Positions 22,711 through 33,020 of a DNA stretch of 64,000 bases are shown in pieces. Both the position numbers and the translations under genes were made by a program. This DNA is from Psococerastis gibbosa (taxonomy: Eukaryota; Arthropoda; Insecta; Psocodea; Psocidae). The stretch covers positions 38,897,419 through 38,961,418 of the forward strand of contig OZ020486.1 of the NCBI GenBank assembly GCA_963971405.1, given 5' to 3'. Every line of letters begins with the position of its first letter. The stretch's first letter is position 1. The notes beneath the pieces are model-generated. The model saw only the letters and a list, made by a program, of their open reading frames with translations, did not search any database and was not told where the DNA came from.

Positions 22711-23545
22711 ATTGCTTTCCAATTCATACGTAGTATAAGGAAAGCCTTGTGATGGTCGAAATATTCGATTCCGAGTTTTCAACGGATTTACACGTTTTGA
22801 GGTCCCAGGAACCAAAAAATGTGGTTTTTACGAAATATCTGTCTGTCGCTCTGTCTGTCTGTCTGTCTGTCTGTATGTCTGTATGTCTGTATGTCTGCAT
22901 GTCTGCCTGTCTGTTCATCGATTTCCGGGCAAACTACTCAGCCGATTCTGATGAAATTTTGCATGTAGTTCACAAAAATTATGCCTCGGGACCATACTTT
23001 TTTATTTTTGGCTAACTCAATTTGGGGGGGTTTTATTCTCAAAAAACTCCAAAAAAAAGTCTAAAAAAATTATTTCCCATAAACGGCTCGAACGATTTCT
23101 TTTAAATTCACATATATTGTAGTTGTTATTTATGTTAATAAAATGCGGTGGGTCGCTTGCCCCTTGATAGTTTGCTTCTGGGAGTAATAAAATAAAAATA
23201 ACTCAATTTTCATGAAAAATGACTAAAAAATCATTCAGGTTTCTTTTAGGTGTTCAATAGAGTAAAAAAACCGGACAGGTTGCATTTCCAAAAAAAAAAA
23301 AAAAAATATTTGGGTCTGGGCAAAAAATTATTTTTTGAAGAAATTATGGAAAATTCACGGTCCAATACATTACGTGCCATGTGTCATTGTTACTACAGTT
23401 ACAATGTATTGGTCTGTTCGTTCCAGAATATGCAATTGGGTTTTTAATATATTGAGGTGGGCCTCTCCCCCCCCCCCCCTCGAGGGATCTGAAATTTAAT
23501 CATAGGGAAATTATTTACTATGAAATTTCACATTATGTCTATCTA
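22711..23545 (+). repeat. Repeat E, long copy with expanded CTGT/TGTATGTC tract
   Basis: Collinear with 215-1010, from 'tttccaattcatacgtagta' to 'gaaatttaatcataggg'. The microsatellite at about 22852-22915 is expanded relative to the first copy. A C run is conserved near the 3' part (23467-23479) in both copies, so the homopolymer is an ancestral part of the repeat. Confidence 0.8.
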
Positions 23546-24225
23546 CTAATTTATAAATTGGAAAGCATGTTCGAGTAAACTCGGACCGGTTCTTTAATGG
23601 AAATGACCATTTAAAAGGTCTTTGAATACCTACGTTAGGCACAGGGGACATTTCTCCCCCCCCCCCCCCCCAAACTGTCAGATTCACTGTTTTCCATGTC
23701 CTGACATGTCCCAAATGGGAAATGGCCAACAAGAGTAGCAAGAAAATTGTTTTGTGAACGGTATTTATTTATAGACATTTATTGTTATAGTATACTTTTT
23801 ACACCTTTTATTCAGAGTAAAGAGAGCGTTTAAAAAAATTGATTTTTTATTTTGTAACTGTGAATTGTGTATTCTAAAAAAAAAATTGAACTTCGTTACG
23901 TGGTCGGGTAGTATATATATACCTTTGAGCCATACATGGGATGCCATAAAAGTAATAAATATGCTCCGCTAAATTTTGATACCCGGCGCTAACATAGTTT
24001 TTGAAAACTAGAAAAATGCAAGGATAGGTTTGGTCCACGCCTTTGAAAACTGTAGCCATACCATGTAAATGCCGGCTACGTACTTTGTTTCAAAATATAG
24101 AGGAACATCTTCTGCTATATTGCATCACATTAATGGCTATATGTTACTTTAGATATCGCGTTGGAAATTCGACTTTGCAAAAGAAACAAGTACCTAGTGG
24201 GGTATCTGATTTTTTTGCATGGCTT
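23546..24225. other. No gene recognised
   Basis: A C run lies at 23656-23671. Remaining sequence is AT-rich with no domain. Confidence 0.4.
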
Positions 24226-24227
24226 AT

Positions 24228-24400
24228 TGAATACAAACAATTTAATGGATGCATCCGATTGACCTCTTCAGTCGCCTCTGTATGTTAATTAGTACCCGTG
24301 TTGAGTTACGACACGTCTCCGATCGCATGGCGTGTAGAGACTTACACAAGTACAAGCACCTTACCACCTTGCCATCGAAGTAGATGTCTCTTAATTGCAA
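24228..24400 (-). mobile_element. SINE-like family B, minus strand
   Basis: 'ttgacctcttcagtcgcctc' followed by 'gtgttgagttacgacacgtc' and 'cttacacaagtacaagcacc' is the complement of the family consensus. The A-rich tail is missing on the left side. Confidence 0.75.
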
Positions 24401-24770
24401 CTCTGGTTTGTACAAGTCTTCGAAGAAGCCGTGACAGGTGACCGTAGTGATCACAAAATATAATTTGGCGGGATCTAATGTCCCATCTCTCCTATATAAA
24501 ACTCTATATAATGGGTGTGTTGACTGATGTGAAAGGGCCTGCCGTAGGTCCAGTGTTTTTTGAGCTCTGAGTCACCCAGTGTCCGGAGCCGGAACTAAAA
24601 AGTGCATTCCAATCTTTTCTCTTGACAGGCAATGTCGACCCGATCTCTCTGTCATGCCGGCGACAGCTGCCACAACAGTTTTACATCTGTCAGGACCAAG
24701 AATATACGTCGTCACCTGTCCCAAGAGATTATTTTGGCTTCTAGAGAGCATGGGTCTCTTAAACGCAGAA
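24401..24770. other. No gene recognised
   Basis: Overlapping open frames on both strands (24572-24969) extend into SINE A and show no domain; they are read as chance frames. Confidence 0.4.
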
Positions 24771-24771
24771 G

Positions 24772-25020
24772 ATATGTCAGGATATGTAGAGTAGTGGTAC
24801 CGACTCCGACTTTCACCCGAAAGGTTGTTGGTTCGAGTCCCACACTTGCTACATTTTCTGGCCATACTTCGAAGGGCATGTAAAGCAGGTGGTCCCGGGC
24901 TTTCCTCTTCTTCATCCAGTTACAGCTGGCTGGATGGCAGCAACACTCCACTCCCCTCGATTCTGGCACGCCCTCATCAGCTTTATGGCCCTAAATCCAC
25001 TAGAACAAAAAGTCAATATT
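24772..25020 (+). mobile_element. SINE family A with embedded LINE-tail fragment
   Basis: The head 'tagagtagtggtaccgactc', 'gactttcacccgaaagg' and B box 'ggttcgagtcc' match 12776-13012. At about 24903-24980 the body is replaced by a reverse-oriented LINE tail ('ccagttacagctggctgg', 'ccactcccctcgatt'), related to 21900-21990, before resuming near 'atggccctaaatccac' and 'aacaaaaagtca'. Confidence 0.75.
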
Positions 25021-25615
25021 AATTTATTTCTTTATCTTTAGCAAATTCTATTGACATGGAAAAAGTAATTCAGTGCAATGCCATTCCTAGTAGAGAATAG
25101 ACGTACAGTACGATGAAGTAATTTTGTGTTGTGAAATGATTACATTATGTAAGTAAGTAAGTAAGTATTTATTAATAAAAAACGCAATACAATTAATAAA
25201 TATCCAAGAACCACACTAAGTGCACCCTGTGAAGGGGACTTGCGTCGTGGCCCATTATAGGGTGCTATCGAAGTCCATGCGATAAATTGTATGGCAGGCT
25301 GACTGTCAATTGTCAAATTGAGATTAACAATGACTGACAAAATTGGTTGCTGACGTCATAATTTATTATTGTCCCTAATTACAGATCATCCACTTTATTG
25401 TACACATTTCGAACTCACCCGTATGCAAGCACTAGTTTGTCGATATTTTAATTTTAATTAGAACATCCCGTAATAATTATACTACTATAACTGCGAATAA
25501 TGGAAGGAAGAGGAGACGCAGTAGCCGTAGCCGGATTTTTTTTCTGTGGGGGGGGGGGACGTAACCGGAGGTGAGCCAACCTCAATTGAAGAATTTTTTT
25601 ATTACAAAGAAGTAT
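25021..25615. other. No gene recognised
   Basis: A short (GTAA) tract lies at 25149-25165. An isolated 'gtagccg' end with a G run at 25548-25557 is probably hAT-MITE debris. Confidence 0.4.
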
Positions 25616-25621
25616 AGCCTA

Positions 25622-25892
25622 CACAGGCGCGGATCTAGAATGAGACCAAAGAGGGGGCTAAGATTAAATACGATCTTTTTGGAAAAATATGGCTGAAATA
25701 TTGGGGTTTTACGCATTTTCAGAGTAATAAGGGTTTGATATTGTAGGTAAATATTACAATTGAGCACAAGGGGGGTCCGGGGAGATAATCTGTGAAAAAT
25801 AGGACTGAAATGGTGGAGTTTTACGCATTTTGAGGAACCTAATGGGGGGTTTTAGCCCGCCATAGCCCCCCCCCCGTAGATCCGCGCCTGCC
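25622..25892. mobile_element. hAT-like MITE with CAGGCGCGGATC ends
   Basis: The left end 'caggcgcggatctag' and right end 'gtagatccgcgcctg' are inverted repeats. Two internal copies of 'ttttacgcattt' are seen. C runs sit inside the right end. A left-end-only relative is at 62323-62500. The flanks (gcctacac / gcctatat) are only a weak 8-bp duplication. Confidence 0.75.
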
Positions 25893-27685
25893 TATATCGA
25901 AGATATGACAGCTGCAGTCAAGACTCTACTTCTCGAAATTAAACCACTTCCATCAAAGGCTTAAATTCACTTTGGAAGTCATCTTCTAAGCTGCAATTGG
26001 AAACCCTGAAATAAATGAAGATAGAGACGAAAGAAAGGTAACTTCAATATGACTATAATAATTTATAAAAGCATTGCAGAACACAGGAATAAAACGCCAA
26101 AAAAAAGAAATAAACTCAATAAATCTGATAACACAATTTTTACCAATCAACATTAATTATTAATTTATTAACTAAGCTCAAATAACTAGAGGGCCACTTC
26201 TCCCAAGTCCCAACCCTATCATAGTCCCAAAAAATATTATTATACTATAGCGAGTATAACCTCCAGACGTATCGATGATAACATTAATTTCGTTTCATCG
26301 ATCAGAAAGAACAGGTAGGAAAAAAATTGAATTGATGAGAAATGCTGTATCCAATAAACCTACATCAAGTTGATTAGTAAATAAAAGAATAGAAATAGAG
26401 GATGGGCTGAGAGATAGATATGATATTAATTATAATATTGGAGAAGAAACTGCTTGTCATGGCTTGCGAGGGACCCCCACTGCTTGCACACCTGACCGGG
26501 CTCCGTCTGCATCCCCTGTCTACTTCCTAGTTGGAGATTTAGAAAGCTCAAGCACGTTGTTAGAATTTGTTTCCGGGAGGTTGAAATGAAGGTTGGCTCG
26601 GTGGGAGTTTTAAATTAGGGGGCATGACCTAAGTGTCAACCCTTTGACATCCCCTTGCTCAGGGCCACATCGAGGGTTCAGGATAATTTTGAAAAAATGG
26701 GCGTTTTGCGTATATTGATAGCAGTAACGTTTTGATATTACAGAAGAAGATTGAAGAATAAAATTGCAAACAAAGGGGGTCTCCCTCTCCCGGGTAAATT
26801 TTTTTAAGAAATTGATATTAAATAGTGTTTTTTTTTTTAAATTTCACAACAAAAACTTATCTTGATTCACAATACAAGGGTCCAAGGTACCAAAGCGATC
26901 GCCCCATTTGTATAATAAACGATCTCATAGACACCCGAACTTTGAGACCCTGCCTTCACTGCCTGTTTTGACTCTCGCAAAAAAATCAAAAGTAAGAAAA
27001 AGTTTGCCAAATTGTTCAGAGCTATAACTACTCCTGTACAATTCAGGATTTAATTCGGGGTAGGAGTTCATAAAAAAACATGTACTGTATATTCGCTAAA
27101 AAAAATTAACAGGAGGCTATATGTTCATATATTATGTAGACTTCATTAACTTTTTAACTTCATTCAAAAAAATGTTATGAAAAAATTTACTTACAAATTC
27201 TATTTAATTTGAGACAACATATATTCAGACATTTAATTCCCCTAACCCAACTAAAACTCTTCCAGGCAGCAATTATTCTCAATAAAATAAAAATTCTTCT
27301 AAACTTAACTAAAATATTTTTTAATAAAATTGTATGTTGAAAATGTTTTTTATTTCTTATTATTTTTATCTATCTGCGGCTATAAAAGTGAGGAAATGGA
27401 AAGGTGTGCGTACACGATTATAGCGTTGGAAACAGTTTTTTGTTAAATCTGTTTTAGAATGAATTAGTTGGCATTTTCAATCTGATATGACCTAAAATAT
27501 ACAATATATATATATATTTATTTAATTAATACCCTTTTGAAATTCATAGATCAAACTGTAGCAAGTTTTTAATTTGTTTTTGTTCAGATCTTATATCATT
27601 ATAATAGCACATAACATGGAGTACCCACTATTGAAAGACAGCAGAAGCAAGTGACAAATGAGCAAACTTTTAGCCCATACGTATT
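25893..27685. other. No gene recognised
   Basis: Long AT-rich stretch. 26460-26570 is GC-richer without an open frame. 26640-26800 ('gggggtctccctctcccggg') again looks like G/C-run MITE debris. No RNA gene or paired termini found. Confidence 0.4.
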
Positions 27686-27688
27686 GTC

Positions 27689-27702
27689 GGGGTCAAAGGC
27701 CA
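27689..27702 (+). promoter_or_regulatory. DR1-like nuclear receptor motif
   Basis: GGGGTCAAAGGCCA: two RGGTCA-type half-sites spaced by one base, one mismatch in the second half. DR1 is the consensus for HNF4, RXR/USP heterodimers and COUP-TF. Sequence match only; function is inferred. Confidence 0.3.
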
Positions 27703-27919
27703 AGTATAGAAGAATAGAATATGTCACATTGTCGTCGTACGTAGGCATAATTGTCCTTACGTTCAAATGAGGTGCCACACCCTTGGGCGCCACTTTGTCG
27801 AGCCTGGGAACACTACCACCAGCTAATCCCTTCGCTTGCTGCTCTATGCTAATTTTATCGCCTGCCCATCTACTGACCGTGACCAATGACCAATGGGTCG
27901 TCTATAATTGTTTGTTCCG

Positions 27920-28005
27920 CTATCATTTCATAGCGATTTGCATGGCCATTTCGAATTCCCAATGTCCCTGTGTTTGAATGAAAATTTTATGTATATAGGA
28001 GCTTT
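27920..28005 (+). repeat. 85-bp direct repeat, left copy
   Basis: 'ccatttcgaattcccaatgt' then 'ctgtgtttgaatgaaaattt' and 'taggagcttta' recurs nearly identically at 28287-28372. The copies bracket 28006-28286, which holds a LINE tail. The length is far above a normal target duplication. Confidence 0.75.
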
Positions 28006-28129
28006 ATTGGGTGGCTTGAATGCGATTTAAAATTAAATTTATGGCATGGCTTGAGTTTCATTAAGAGTAAACGAGCCATGTAGCTTGTAGAACACAGTGC
28101 TTCTTCTTGGAGTCTCTAGCTTGAGAGTT

Positions 28130-28286
28130 CAGTGGAAGGAACCAATGGAAAACAACGGCTGAAGAAGGAACTCATGGATGAATTGAAGGACGACGCAGGA
28201 GCTCGAACATACCAAGAGCTGAAGAGGAAGGGACAGGACCGAGAGAGCTGGAGGATTATGATTTACAGGAAGTTGCAGCCAGCTAC
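28130..28286 (+). pseudogene. LINE tail fragment
   Basis: A plus-strand frame contains 'ARTYQELKRKGQDRESWR', like the final '..YEELK..AQDRE.WR' of arthropod LINE ORF2 proteins. It ends near the second 85-bp direct repeat. Only this C-terminal tail survives. Confidence 0.55.
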
Positions 28287-28372
28287 CATTTTATAGCGAA
28301 TTGCATTGCCATTTCGAATACCCAATGTCTCTGTGTTTGAATGAAAATTTTATGTATGTAGGAGCTTTAAAG
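28287..28372 (+). repeat. 85-bp direct repeat, right copy
   Basis: The partner of 27920-28005, about 370 bp downstream. It has a handful of substitutions, so the duplication is not very recent. Confidence 0.75.
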
Positions 28373-29090
28373 ACCATGTACGTGTCTGCCAAAACTCTGC
28401 GTGTCAAGCAGAATGTGCAAAACACTTTCAGGTCTGAAAGGAGTTGGCGAGTTTGTACCTAGATTGTTAGCCTAAGAGGCTACGCTAAGGATGACAAATG
28501 GTAGACCTGAAGTAAAAATAGGGCTAAGTCCAGTTGCTTACACTAATACCTGAGCTGAGGAAAGGTATATACAAAGTGAACCCTCCAGTTTCAAAAGGAG
28601 GCGAACCGGCAATTACAAGCCAAAGGCTGCAGTATAAAGGCGTCCAAACCCAACGATTTTGACTTTGAGAAAAGGATTTAAAACTGAGCTAGATACCTAC
28701 TCAACAGTCACAAGTCTGTAAACTCAACTGCTATTCTTCAGTAATGTCCTTTTACCCAGCGAGTTCACAAAACACCAATAGGTTAACCACCAAGAACGGA
28801 TCCAGCCTTTTTATTGGGAGGTGGGACAGTTGTGGGTCAAAATAAACTTAAACTTGGGTCAAATTAAACTTACGAAGAACTATGGCGCATTTAATAAACT
28901 TGTAACAGACTTACTAAATTTTAGGGGGGGGGGGGCAGCTATCCCCCTGGCCTCCCGTATCCGTCCCTGGCCGCCACAAACTACCAGAGTTAATAAACAA
29001 AATCAAAATACTTACTACCTATCATGGCTTTTTCGGGCAGCATCTTTCTAAATTTCCTAAAATTACTTCATCTATTCTGCCAAGTTGTTT
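28373..29090. other. No gene recognised
   Basis: Contains a G run at 28924-28934 with 'acggatccagcc' upstream and 'gtatccgtccctgg' downstream, suggesting a decayed inverted-end MITE of about 28796-28970. Otherwise non-coding. Confidence 0.4.
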
Positions 29091-29094
29091 AATG

Positions 29095-29450
29095 TGCATT
29101 GCCTCCGTAAACTCCAGCTATTCTCCGCGTCTTCCTGAAGGAGCTCGGTGACCTTTGACATTCGTACCACGCACATCTATAGGCGAGGTGCTTAAACCCT
29201 GGGGACCTTTTTCTCCCGCGTGAACCTGCGTGAATGAGCGCTGCCCTTGCCCGCCTTCCTGGTGTCTTTGCGCTTGCGCTCTCCCATATTTAAATAAGGG
29301 CGAGCCTGGCTAATTTATATCTGCGCTTGTCTAGACTGCCGGCTCGTTTATGATAATGACATCCTTTGCACCGGAATGACAATCGTGGGACCGAGTTACA
29401 CCTGACAACTCAGCGAGGAAATAAAAATATTTGACAAATAACGTGTCATA
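29095..29450. promoter_or_regulatory. GC-richer, unique-looking island with DR1-like site
   Basis: This stretch lacks the repeat families seen elsewhere in the window and is relatively GC-rich. It contains TGACCTTTGACAT (29149-29161), the reverse of ATGTCAAAGGTCA, a DR1 with one mismatch. A TATA-like 'catatttaaataaggg' follows near 29286. A cis-regulatory or promoter-proximal role is a guess from composition and motif alone. Confidence 0.3.
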
Positions 29451-30840
29451 AGTCTTAAGAAGCCGCGCTGAAGTGTAGGCATCGGATGAGTAGGATTCTA
29501 GTGATAAAAACTTGGCAGAGTGGCCAAGTTTTTGCTTTGGTAATTTTCATCATTTAATTGACTTACGTCAAGGAGGCAACTTACTCATGACATTATATCC
29601 AAAAATAGCAACTGGAACCCACGATCTTTGCCTTCCCAGGGGATCGTGTTATGACTACCTTCTCAGTCGATCTCCTTTTCCGGGTTTTTAACATTCTCTA
29701 TAAGAGGCTTCCAAAAAGGCATAGGTTGTAGGTTCCCCTCTCCGAAATTTTAGAAAAGTAAATGAGGATCATGCATGCAAAAGTCAAATTGTCCCTTGAA
29801 ACTGTAAATGCAGGAGAGATAAAAACATCTAAAATGTCAATGTCTCTAAATTACCTGTATGTGATGTAATAATTCAATTAATATAATATAATATTATTTG
29901 ACGCGCGTTTTGCACCAAACTATAACATTTTTGTTTTATTGCAGTCAATGCGACGATTCCAGTGATAACATAATACCAACTCACAAATTCTTATTTTTAA
30001 TTAAAATCGCCTTTTGCATACTGTACATTCTCCTCAAGCAATCGGTACTAATGCTAAAATAATTGTAGTCCATTGAAATGTTACATGAGCTTTGCATTTC
30101 TTAGAGCCTAGAGGCAGCAATTTTATTTTTGAAACATGTGAGGGGGGTCAATAGAAGCTTAACCTCAAGTTTGTGGGGTCGCCACGCTTGTCCCCCGGCC
30201 GCCATCTTAGAAAAAGGGGCATAAACATTTTTTTCGCGATATCTCGGAAACTATGCGTCTTACAAAAAATTTTGGAGGAACTAATTTATGGAAAATTGTT
30301 TTGCCTACAAATATGTTATATAACGTTTTGCTCTAAATTAAATATTAAAGAAGTTATAAGCAAAAAATAAAGAAATGTTTTATAACAATTTTCTTTTTTG
30401 CTCTATAACATTTTTTTTATACATTTTACAAAAAAATTACCTGAGACCAATAATGTAGATGATCTTTTAAGGAAAATTTTTCTCCATAACTTTTTTATTT
30501 CATTCATTAAAAACGCTGTTACAGCGCTCTAAAGTCGACCGGGCTCGTCAATGTTCGTAAGAATCCGGTCTAAACGAAATGTTTAACTTATTATTTTATA
30601 TTTTATTGTATATATATTCTTACAAAAAAAATTTAAATTCGTAGGTTCCAAGCTGTCTACAAACGATCGGCATTCGACTCACTCACAGGCTTAGCACACA
30701 CCATCGTTGTCGTTTTACCCATCGTTGCATTGCTGGCATTATGCATAATAATTCAAAACCAACTACAATACCTGAGTGCCATGCAACACCATCGGAAAAA
30801 ACCAAATTTATATTCACTGGATACCTGTGAAGAAGGCGTA
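29451..30840. other. No gene recognised
   Basis: AT-rich. 30170-30560 is a distinctive 'ttttttcgcgatatctcgga' containing stretch without a second copy in the window. No open frame of interest. Confidence 0.4.
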
Positions 30841-30844
30841 TAAA

Positions 30845-31090
30845 GGAAATTGCATATGACAGGTACTTGCATACTACCTGCAGGCTTTACAACTTCAATT
30901 CTCATTACCGGATGGCATTGTGTACCTGGGCAGCAGTCGCTCGTAAATTCCGTTTCAGCAATGGATGACGCAATGGGGCAGGAGGAGCCGATTAAGGCGG
31001 CGACCTGCGTGGACGGCTACCGCGGCTTCGGGGTCAAAGGTCACATGTTAACACTGCGCACGTGAGATGGTCAGGTGCCTGTGCCTGGTC
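30845..31090. promoter_or_regulatory. GC-richer island with perfect DR1 and CACGTG
   Basis: GGGGTCAAAGGTCA at 31030-31043 is a full DR1 element. 'gcgcacgtgag' nearby contains a CACGTG E-box. The short open frame 30850-31065 crosses it but shows no domain. The lack of repeat matches in the window and the motif clustering suggest a possible enhancer; unproven. Confidence 0.35.
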
Positions 31091-31249
31091 GGTTGGCCTT
31101 TGGGCGTATTCCCAACTCTATTCTACCTTGTTCGGATCCTATTCATTAGGGATCGACGCAATATGGTCTTGTTCACTGGTCGTTGCCTCACTGGTTTTAT
31201 CAATCAATCAATAGTCATTCGCAGTGGAATTCATAAGAAGCAGTAGTAT

Positions 31250-31410
31250 CGACTTCGATGGCAAGGTGGTAGCGTGCTTGTACTTGTGCGATTCTCTACA
31301 AGCCATGCGATTGGAGACGTGTCGTAACTCAACACGTGTACTAACCTACAGAGGCGACTGAAGAGGTCCAATTAAATTGTTTGCATGCGATTAACCTTTA
31401 AAAAAAAAGT
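31250..31410 (+). mobile_element. SINE-like family B
   Basis: 'aaggtggtagcgtgcttgta' through 'ggagacgtgtcgtaactcaa' and 'cagaggcgactgaagaggtc', ending in an A run at about 31401. Among the fullest copies in the window. Confidence 0.85.
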
Positions 31411-31875
31411 TGCTTCAAGAATAATAGGTGGCATAAAAAGATACAAAATGGACCATAAAACAGATGCAAAGGGCCCTAAAAAATGACAGGGCCAGTTTAT
31501 AAAATAATAGGATGATCAGTACGAATGTCAATGATGCCTAAAGAGTTCCGAAGACCTTGGGCCGCAGGCTTCGGGGTTGTTTCACCCTTACCGCGGCGTC
31601 TGCGTGCCTTCGTCCCCCATTATCAAATGATGAATATCAACACATCTGCCGCCATCTCTACTAACTCATCGCTACGCCCCCTTGTCTTCAAATTACCAAA
31701 CATTTTCTGTTCAGCGGACAGGTGGTCAGGTTGTAAATTTCCCTAAATATGAAAGAGCTCAGCCGTTTTTTTCGCCGATCACAAAGGAATACACATTTTT
31801 TCATCTTCCGGCGCTGTACCTTCGGCCTTCTTCCCAGACATGATAGCAAGGTCTCTCGTCCTCGCCATCGTCTCG
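31411..31875. other. No gene recognised
   Basis: Short overlapping frames on both strands (31525-31906) without domains. Moderately GC-rich from 31540 to 31870. Confidence 0.4.
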
Positions 31876-31879
31876 ACCC

Positions 31880-32240
31880 CCGTCGAGTGGTTTCATTGGC
31901 TTGCATTTCAATCGGGAGAACGGTAGTTCAAATCCTCATGGCGATCGGATTTACTCAACAATTCAGTGTAGAATACAAGAACAATGAAACAATCGTTCAG
32001 AAACCATCAGTCCTTATTAGGACTAAACCATCTCAGTCCTTCTCGAGACTTAGCCTGCAGATGGGAGCAGCACTCACTCCCGAAACTTTGCCCCTTCACC
32101 TAACTATGGGCTCCACTCTAATTGTTCGATGACTATGAGACCCCTGTCTCTAATGATTATTAACAAAGCAGGCAATTTAAGTCCAACTAACCCTTTGTTA
32201 GATAGTATTACGCCATTGCCATTAACCATTTGCTATCAAC
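31880..32240 (+). mobile_element. SINE-like family C
   Basis: 'gagtggtttcattggcttgc' then 'atttcaatcgggagaacggt' and a B-box-like 'ggtagttcaaatcc'. The body 'aaacaatcgttcagaaacca' and 'aagcaggcaatttaagtcca' matches 17930-18250. The 127-codon open frame over this area is a by-product of the repeat. Confidence 0.75.
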
Positions 32241-32332
32241 CAGTAAAATAAGAAGTTCTCTATTTCGTATATAATAAGATTTCCATACGCACTACTCAAC
32301 ACAGAAAGTTGCTTCGGATCAGCTAGAGGGAA

Positions 32333-32534
32333 CATGTGACTAAGGCCGTAGCCAAGGGGGGGGGGGTTCGTGGGGGTTCAAACCCCCCCCCCCCCACCCG
32401 CCCCCGAAATGAAATGGCTTTACACTAGATAGAATCGGATTTTGAGAGGAAAAATAGAAATTACTATGAAATATCCAATGAAATTTCGGAAAACCCCCCC
32501 GAAAAAAAATCCTGGCTACGGCCTTGCATGTGAC
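32333..32534. mobile_element. hAT-type MITE with perfect 8-bp target duplication
   Basis: The element is 32341-32526 with ends 'TAAGGCCGTAGCCAAGG' and 'CCTGGCTACGGCCTTG'. The flanks CATGTGAC at 32333-32340 and 32527-32534 are identical. Inside are a G run followed by a C run, then a conserved 'ctagatagaatcggattttg' body. A truncated relative is at 46924-47043. Confidence 0.9.
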
Positions 32535-32752
32535 GAATGAAAAAGGGCTAGTGGCTATGGGGTTCGTGGGGGTTCAAACCCCCCCCCCCCCCCCGCCCCC
32601 GAAATGAAATGGCTTTACACTAGATAGAATCGGATTTTGAGAGGAAAAATAGAAATTACTATGAAATATCCAATGAAATTTCGGAAAACCCCCCCGAAAA
32701 AAAATCCTGGCTACGGCCTTGCATGTGACGAATGAAAAAGGGCTAGTGGCTA
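32535..32752. repeat. 195-bp tandem duplication of the MITE and its flank
   Basis: From 'ggggttcgtgggggttcaaa' the sequence repeats the interior and right end of the 32341-32526 MITE plus the flank 'gaaaaagggctagtggctat'. The CATGTGAC flank recurs at 32722, 195 bp after 32527. The copies are almost identical, so this is recent or an assembly duplicate. The left TIR is missing in copy 2. Confidence 0.85.
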
Positions 32753-33020
32753 TTGAAGGAGATAGAGAGCTGCTACCTCATATAAAAAGTGGAAGAGTGA
32801 AATGGGCATTTGCTAAGACACGAAAACCTGGTATACAACCATTGAGTACGCAGTGGAAGGGATCAATAGAAAAAACAGCCGCCAAAGAATTGGAATTCAT
32901 GGAGAACAACTGCAACGTAGAAGCTCGAATGTTATGAACTGAAGAGGAATGCGCAAGACCAAGACAGCTGGAGGATGACATGCAGAGAGTTGCTGCCAAC
33001 CAATCGTTGAGATTGTGACA
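32753..33020 (+). pseudogene. LINE tail fragment
   Basis: A plus-strand frame ('..AFAKTRKPGIQPLSTQWK' and, after a stop, 'EEECARPRQLEDDMQRVAAN') resembles a degraded C-terminal LINE tail like those at 21.9 and 28.2 kb. The frame is broken near 32937. Family is uncertain. Confidence 0.45.

Noticed and set aside
24572-24969. Open frames on both strands around SINE A as genes
   Set aside because: They extend through the tRNA-derived SINE and are by-products of it.
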